From Eisenibacter elegans DSM 3317 (GTDB taxonomy: Bacteria > Bacteroidota > Bacteroidia > Cytophagales > Microscillaceae), in NCBI RefSeq assembly GCF_000430505.1, contig NZ_KE387152.1, forward strand, positions 199,413-263,412: a stretch of DNA of 64,000 nt, read 5' to 3'. Below are positions 61,158 to 64,000 of the stretch, one piece after another. Made by a program: the position numbers and the translations under genes. The stretch's first letter is position 1, and every line of letters begins with the position of its first letter. The notes under the pieces were generated by a model. That model was given only the letters and a program-made list of their open reading frames with translations. It was not told the origin of the DNA and searched no databases.

Positions 61158-61292
61158 TTTCACGCCACTGGATATTTTTGGAAAAGTAGCTCGCAGCTCC
61201 AGCTCCGAGGCAAGCTGAGGCCTCATTTTAGGAGTACCATGAGACTTAGCCCACAGCTTTAACTGTGTTGAAAAACGTCCGGTGGCGTGAAA
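61158..61292 (+). repeat. Repeat A copy
   Basis: TTTCACGCCACTGGATATTT and its imperfect inverse ACGTCCGGTGGCGTGAAAG bound the element. The interior has CTCCAGCTCCGAGG, AAGCTGAGGCCTCATTTT and GAGACTTAGCCCACAG, nearly the same as the copy at 23365. A repeat B begins 5 bp further on. Confidence 0.85.
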
Positions 61293-61296
61293 GATT

Positions 61297-61564
61297 TATA
61301 CCTTAGTCAAAATTGGTTGGGGAAAGGTGTGCGCCGAAAATTCTTTAGAGCTTGTTTAAATTTTCAGCGCGGCACTCAAAACAGTTGATTTTTGTGCCGA
61401 TACTATACAAAAAGCGCAGGTATAGCAGCGCCACGACGAGTATTTTTAACGACTTAGCGACCAAAAAGTAGCGGTTTGGTGTTGATGCAGAGAGTTTTAA
61501 ACAAGCTCTTAGAGTCAAGAAAATCAAACCCTACGCATCCTCAAATCTTGTGAATCTTGGTATC
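61297..61564 (+). repeat. Repeat B copy split by a repeat C
   Basis: The left half (TATACCTTAGTCAAAATTGG to AAAATTCTTTA) and right half (TTAGAGTCAAGAAAATCAAA to TCTTGGTATC) form one B element of 104 bp when the 161-bp C element and one TTA are taken out. The right end enters the 3' end of the Crp/Fnr gene. Confidence 0.85.
61348..61508 (+). repeat. Repeat C copy nested in repeat B
   Basis: A 161-bp element bounded by the perfect 13-bp inverted repeats GAGCTTGTTTAAA and TTTAAACAAGCTC and flanked by TTA on both sides (61345-61347, 61509-61511). The interior carries TTTTCAGCGCGGCACTCAAA and GATTTTTGTGCCGATACTA. No reading frame of size is inside. Confidence 0.88.
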
Positions 61565-62146
61565 GCCTTGGGCTTTATCTTGTAGCCTCCGCCTGATGCG
61601 GCTCAAAGAAACGGGTGTGATGCCCAAGTAAGAAGCGATGATATGGTGTGGCACACGCAAAAACAGGTCTCCGTGCTGCTCGATAAAATGTTGACACCGC
61701 TGCTCAGGGCTATCCAATAGAAACGAAGACAGGATTCGCTGCGCATTGATAAAGCGTTGCTCGGCGAGGCGACGGGTAAAGACATTGATTTTGGGCAGCT
61801 GCTGGTAGAGTAGATCTATCCGGGCCTTGTTGATAGCCAATAGTTGGCAATCCTCTAAGGTTTCGAGGTATTGGATGCTGGGGCTTTGTTGTAAAAAGCT
61901 CTCATAACAGCTGGCAAACAAGTGCTCTCGAAAGATAAAGCCGGTGATATGCTCGCCGTCTTTGTCATAATAGAGCCTCAGCAGTCCTTCATTGATAAAA
62001 TAGATTTCTTTGGCGACCTGCCCGGCAGCCACCAGTGTAAACCCCTTAGGTACTTGTCGGAGGCTGAAGGCGCTTTCAAACAGTCGCTTTTCGGCGGCAT
62101 TGAGCTGTACAAGCTGCGCTGTTAGTTGGTGTAGCGCGTCAAACAT
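61541..62146 (-). CDS. Crp/Fnr-family transcriptional regulator
   Basis: This 201-residue protein has a cyclic-nucleotide-binding-like domain (residues 15-115: LFESAFSLRQVPKGFTLVAAGQVAKEIYFINEGLLRLYY .. ITGFIFREHLFASCYESFLQQ) and a C-terminal winged helix (HIIASYLGITPVSLSRIRRRL, residues about 166-186). No iron-sulfur cysteines of Fnr are present, and the cAMP-binding Arg-Ser is not conserved, so the ligand is unknown. The ATG at 62146 (MFDALHQL) is used; the longer open frame upstream is an artefact on the neighbouring gene. The last eight codons (GDTKIHKI) and the stop are read from a repeat B end, so the native C-terminus has been replaced. Confidence 0.87.
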   Translation of the reverse strand: MFDALHQLTAQLVQLNAAEKRLFESAFSLRQVPKGFTLVAAGQVAKEIYFINEGLLRLYYDKDGEHITGFIFREHLFASCYESFLQQSPSIQYLETLEDCQLLAINKARIDLLYQQLPKINVFTRRLAEQRFINAQRILSSFLLDSPEQRCQHFIEQHGDLFLRVPHHIIASYLGITPVSLSRIRRRLQDKAQGDTKIHKI

Positions 62147-62160
62147 TGGGACAAGTGTTT

Positions 62161-62415
62161 TTAGGGATTTTTTTGGGCCAAGGCTTCGGCCAAGGCTCGA
62201 ATCTGTAGGCGAACTTCGTAACTCCAGTAGCGTTGTTCGGCTTGTAGGCGTGTGATGGCCGCTGCTACCTGTTCGAGGTTTTGACCTTCGGCCACGAGCT
62301 GGCCGGCCATCTGAAGCCAAGCCTTGAGTGCGTCCTCCTCTAAGGTGTAGGGAGTGAGGGCTTGGCTTATCTTTTGCCAAGCCTGACGGCGGTGTAGGTC
62401 TCTTCCGTTGCTCAT
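62161..62415 (-). CDS. Small soluble protein, function unknown
   Basis: This 84-residue protein (MSNGRDLHRRQAWQKISQAL .. RYWSYEVRLQIRALAEALAQKNP) is predicted to be all helical, rich in Ala, Gln and Leu, with no motif I recognise. It overlaps the stop of the DUF2141 gene by 4 bp (ATGA) and its own stop is 14 bp before the Crp/Fnr start, so it is the middle gene of a three-gene operon. Confidence 0.65.
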   Translation of the reverse strand: MSNGRDLHRRQAWQKISQALTPYTLEEDALKAWLQMAGQLVAEGQNLEQVAAAITRLQAEQRYWSYEVRLQIRALAEALAQKNP

Positions 62416-62837
62416 TTGAGGGTAATTTGGATGTTTTTGGTACCACCTTGGCAAACCACCTTGGCATCTTCAAACGACGGAGGACCGAAGGTTCCTCGCG
62501 CATTGTTCGAAAATCCGTATGCCTCGGTAGGCACGCCCATCAGATTTTTGTCGAGTTTGCCATTGCTGTTTTTGTCGTGATAACTCGACACGGCATAGTT
62601 GCCATTGGGTACTTCAAAAGTACAGCTCACCTGTGCGCTGGTTACATCGACTACTTTCCCCTGAAATACCTTATCTTCTTTGGGGAAATCGGCCTTGCTA
62701 TTATACAAGCCTACATATACTTTCCCCTGAACAGGTGAGATATTTTGAATAGTAATTGTTAATTTTGTTTGGTTATGGTTGGGGGCGCTGTAAAAGAACA
62801 GGCTCAGCCACAGCATTGTCCAATGAAGAAGTAGCAT
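62412..62837 (-). CDS. DUF2141 exported protein
   Basis: This 141-residue protein has a signal peptide (MLLLHWTMLWLSLFFYSAPN) and a DUF2141 beta-sandwich: LTITIQNISPVQGKVYVGLYNSKADFP, then NGNYAVSSYHDKNSNGKLDKNLMGVPTEAYGFSNNARGTFGPPSFEDAKV. The DKNSNGKLD loop can bind calcium. DUF2141 proteins are common in Bacteroidota and Alphaproteobacteria and probably periplasmic; the function is unknown. It is the first gene of the operon with the small helical protein and the Crp/Fnr regulator. The ATG at 62837 is fixed by the signal peptide. Confidence 0.88.
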   Translation of the reverse strand: MLLLHWTMLWLSLFFYSAPNHNQTKLTITIQNISPVQGKVYVGLYNSKADFPKEDKVFQGKVVDVTSAQVSCTFEVPNGNYAVSSYHDKNSNGKLDKNLMGVPTEAYGFSNNARGTFGPPSFEDAKVVCQGGTKNIQITLK

Positions 62838-62854
62838 CTTTTTGAGGGTTACAT

Positions 62855-63520
62855 ATGGATAGTTTGATAAAGATACACAATTCTCCGCAGATACCGGAGA
62901 TAGAAGCTCAGTTAAAGAAACGGTTGCGGCATCCTTATGTTTGGGGACGCACACAAAACAATCACTATGATACGCTGACCAACTTTGTATACCATACTTT
63001 TTATTGGGATGATTTGCTCCATAAAATAGAGCACGATTTTGGGAATCGTAGCGATTTCGACGCATTTATGAACTATGCGATGAACCGCTGGTTCAACTTT
63101 TGGTCGGCTTATGGGGTAGAGCAAGTCTTCCAGCAGCAGCCCGGCATTCGGGCAGCGGCCAATGACCGTGACCGGTTGGTAGATTTTGAGCTACACGGCA
63201 TCCACTTTGACCACAAAACAACGGTTTTTCCCAAGGCTTTTCCGCACTCACTTGAGCAGGCTCGCCAAAACCCACGCCTGCTTATGGAGTGGCTCTACCA
63301 AAACCAAAGCCGCCAAGGGAGATTCCACTTGCGCAACCGGCTTTTTGTGGTATTACATGCCCAAGACGGCCAACATTGGCAGCTTAAAGCCCGACTTTCG
63401 TGGCTACAAACACTCGTAGCCCAGTATGTAACACAGTTTGAGACCCAACAGCTTTACGATTTTTATTTTGACCAAGACCATCGCCTTACACTCAGCGATA
63501 TTATATGGGCCATTGCCTGA
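62855..63520 (+). CDS. Conserved-looking protein of unknown function, possibly nuclease-like
   Basis: This 221-residue soluble protein is divergent from the DUF2141 gene with only 17 bp between the start codons. The sequence is rich in aromatic residues (YDTLTNFVYHTFYWDDL, MNRWFNFWSAYGVEQVF). The segment DRLVDFELHGIHFDHKTTVFPKAF contains Asp..Asp-His-Lys spaced somewhat like a PD-(D/E)xK nuclease core, followed by a helical region. That is a weak similarity by eye only. No family is recognised. It ends 161 bp before nuoN. Confidence 0.65.
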   Translation: MDSLIKIHNSPQIPEIEAQLKKRLRHPYVWGRTQNNHYDTLTNFVYHTFYWDDLLHKIEHDFGNRSDFDAFMNYAMNRWFNFWSAYGVEQVFQQQPGIRAAANDRDRLVDFELHGIHFDHKTTVFPKAFPHSLEQARQNPRLLMEWLYQNQSRQGRFHLRNRLFVVLHAQDGQHWQLKARLSWLQTLVAQYVTQFETQQLYDFYFDQDHRLTLSDIIWAIA

Positions 63521-63681
63521 TGCTAGCCCAATGATGCTCTTGGCCTCATTCTTACCTCATTACAGAAGCGCAGCATTTTGAGTCAACAGCCCTGATACTT
63601 GACAATATGTGCTGGCAATTTAAAAAAAACTAATTAGCTTTGGCCTTACTCACCAATGCTAAAAACTCGTCGATTGCTGTT

Positions 63682-64000
63682 ATGCGCCTGATATTACTGC
63701 AAGCCTCCCCTAGGGCGGTATTGGATAACTTTACCATCAGTGTTCCTTTTTTATGGCCGGAGCTGTTGTTGGGCTTACTTTTTTTGCTCTATCTTCTAGT
63801 AGACCTCTGCCGTCCACAATTTAGCCAACGGTATGGGCGTTTATTGGCGCTGGCAGGCTTGGTAGCGGTGTTGATAGCAGATATTTGGCAGCTGTGGGTG
63901 TGTACTTGTCAGATGCCCCGTGAGTTGTTGGTAGGTGCTTTGATGCTTACGCGTGAGGCGATGTTTTTTAAGCTATTGTTTGTTGTTGTGGCGCTGTTGA
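63682..64000 (+). CDS. nuoN: NADH-quinone oxidoreductase subunit N, N-terminal part
   Basis: The first 106 codons of a gene cut by the window edge: an ATG at 63682 and three hydrophobic segments (VPFLWPELLLGLLFLLYLLV, RLLALAGLVAVLIADIWQLW and FFKLLFVVVALL). The phrase ELLVGALMLTREAMFFKLLFVVVALL matches the second or third helix of NuoN, which begins with a short loop and an acidic residue before a FFK motif. NuoN is one of the three antiporter-like subunits of complex I. Other nuo genes would be expected upstream, but the preceding gene is unrelated, so this may be an isolated copy. The call is limited by the short sequence. Confidence 0.6.
   Translation, partial: MRLILLQASPRAVLDNFTISVPFLWPELLLGLLFLLYLLVDLCRPQFSQRYGRLLALAGLVAVLIADIWQLWVCTCQMPRELLVGALMLTREAMFFKLLFVVVALL

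Noticed and set aside
62147-62503. 119-residue N-terminal extension of the Crp/Fnr protein
   Set aside because: It lies on top of the overlapping upstream genes in another frame, is Arg/Ser/Pro-rich, and is missing from the family; the ATG at 62146 gives a normal length.

Overview
The window is chromosomal DNA of a Bacteroidota bacterium, most likely of the Cytophagales type. The evidence is a PorP/SprF-like protein next to a giant secreted protein with a type-B type IX secretion C-terminus, Bacteroidota-only families (DUF3098, DUF1573, a DksA-like protein without its zinc cysteines), and TTTG/TAnnTTTG promoters in front of several genes. Base composition looks even at roughly 45-50% G+C. I see no rRNA, tRNA, CRISPR array, prophage or complete insertion sequence. 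The genus is not decided.

Layout. 1-2400: start of a pseudouridine synthase gene, scpB and a dksA-like gene (minus strand), then a STAS/anti-sigma kinase pair. 2400-9450: gyrB, a MerC protein, 3-hydroxybutyrate dehydrogenase, HMG-CoA reductase with an extra N-terminal domain, a membrane protein and gmk. 9600-17400: a TerB-ABCG transporter fusion and sbcDC. 17500-23080: a small secreted protein with a TetR regulator, an L,D-transpeptidase relative that has lost its catalytic residues, and an AsmA-like protein. 23600-28130: a lycopene cyclase fused to a Brp/Blh retinal-forming enzyme, then a two-component system. 28300-39130: glycosyltransferase, prmA, leucine-rich-repeat lipoprotein, MCE protein, ABC ATPase, glpK, DUF3098-uppP-DUF1573. 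39350-44060: msrA, a muramidase-like protein, NamZ, small secreted proteins and a lipase-like hydrolase. 44500-49560: HxlR, efp, MarR, lpd, purQ, yicC. 49630-57470: SpoIIE phosphatase, PorP-OmpA and the type IX cargo protein. 57780-64000: phasin, HD hydrolase, HupE, Crp/Fnr regulator, DUF2141 and the start of nuoN.

Functional links. HMG-CoA reductase (mevalonate route) can feed the CrtY-Blh fusion, which would turn lycopene into beta-carotene and then retinal in one polypeptide; no rhodopsin gene lies in the window. The STAS protein, HATPase and SpoIIE phosphatase are the three parts of a partner-switching pathway, although the phosphatase is 47 kb from the other two. The PorP-OmpA fusion and the 1384-residue type-B cargo form an SprF/SprB-like pair. 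3-hydroxybutyrate dehydrogenase and a phasin point to polyhydroxyalkanoate storage.

The main unexplained structure is in the intergenic DNA. Three families of short non-coding repeats with terminal inverted repeats (called A, B and C here; about 130, 103 and 160-190 bp) occur at 4.6, 9.5, 20.3, 23.1-23.5, 25.7, 28.2, 35.0-35.4, 39.2, 44.1-44.4 and 61.2-61.6 kb. They are inserted into one another: B and A within C at 23 kb, and C within B at 61 kb. They look like MITE-type elements moved by transposases encoded elsewhere. One copy supplies the last codons of a Crp/Fnr regulator gene.
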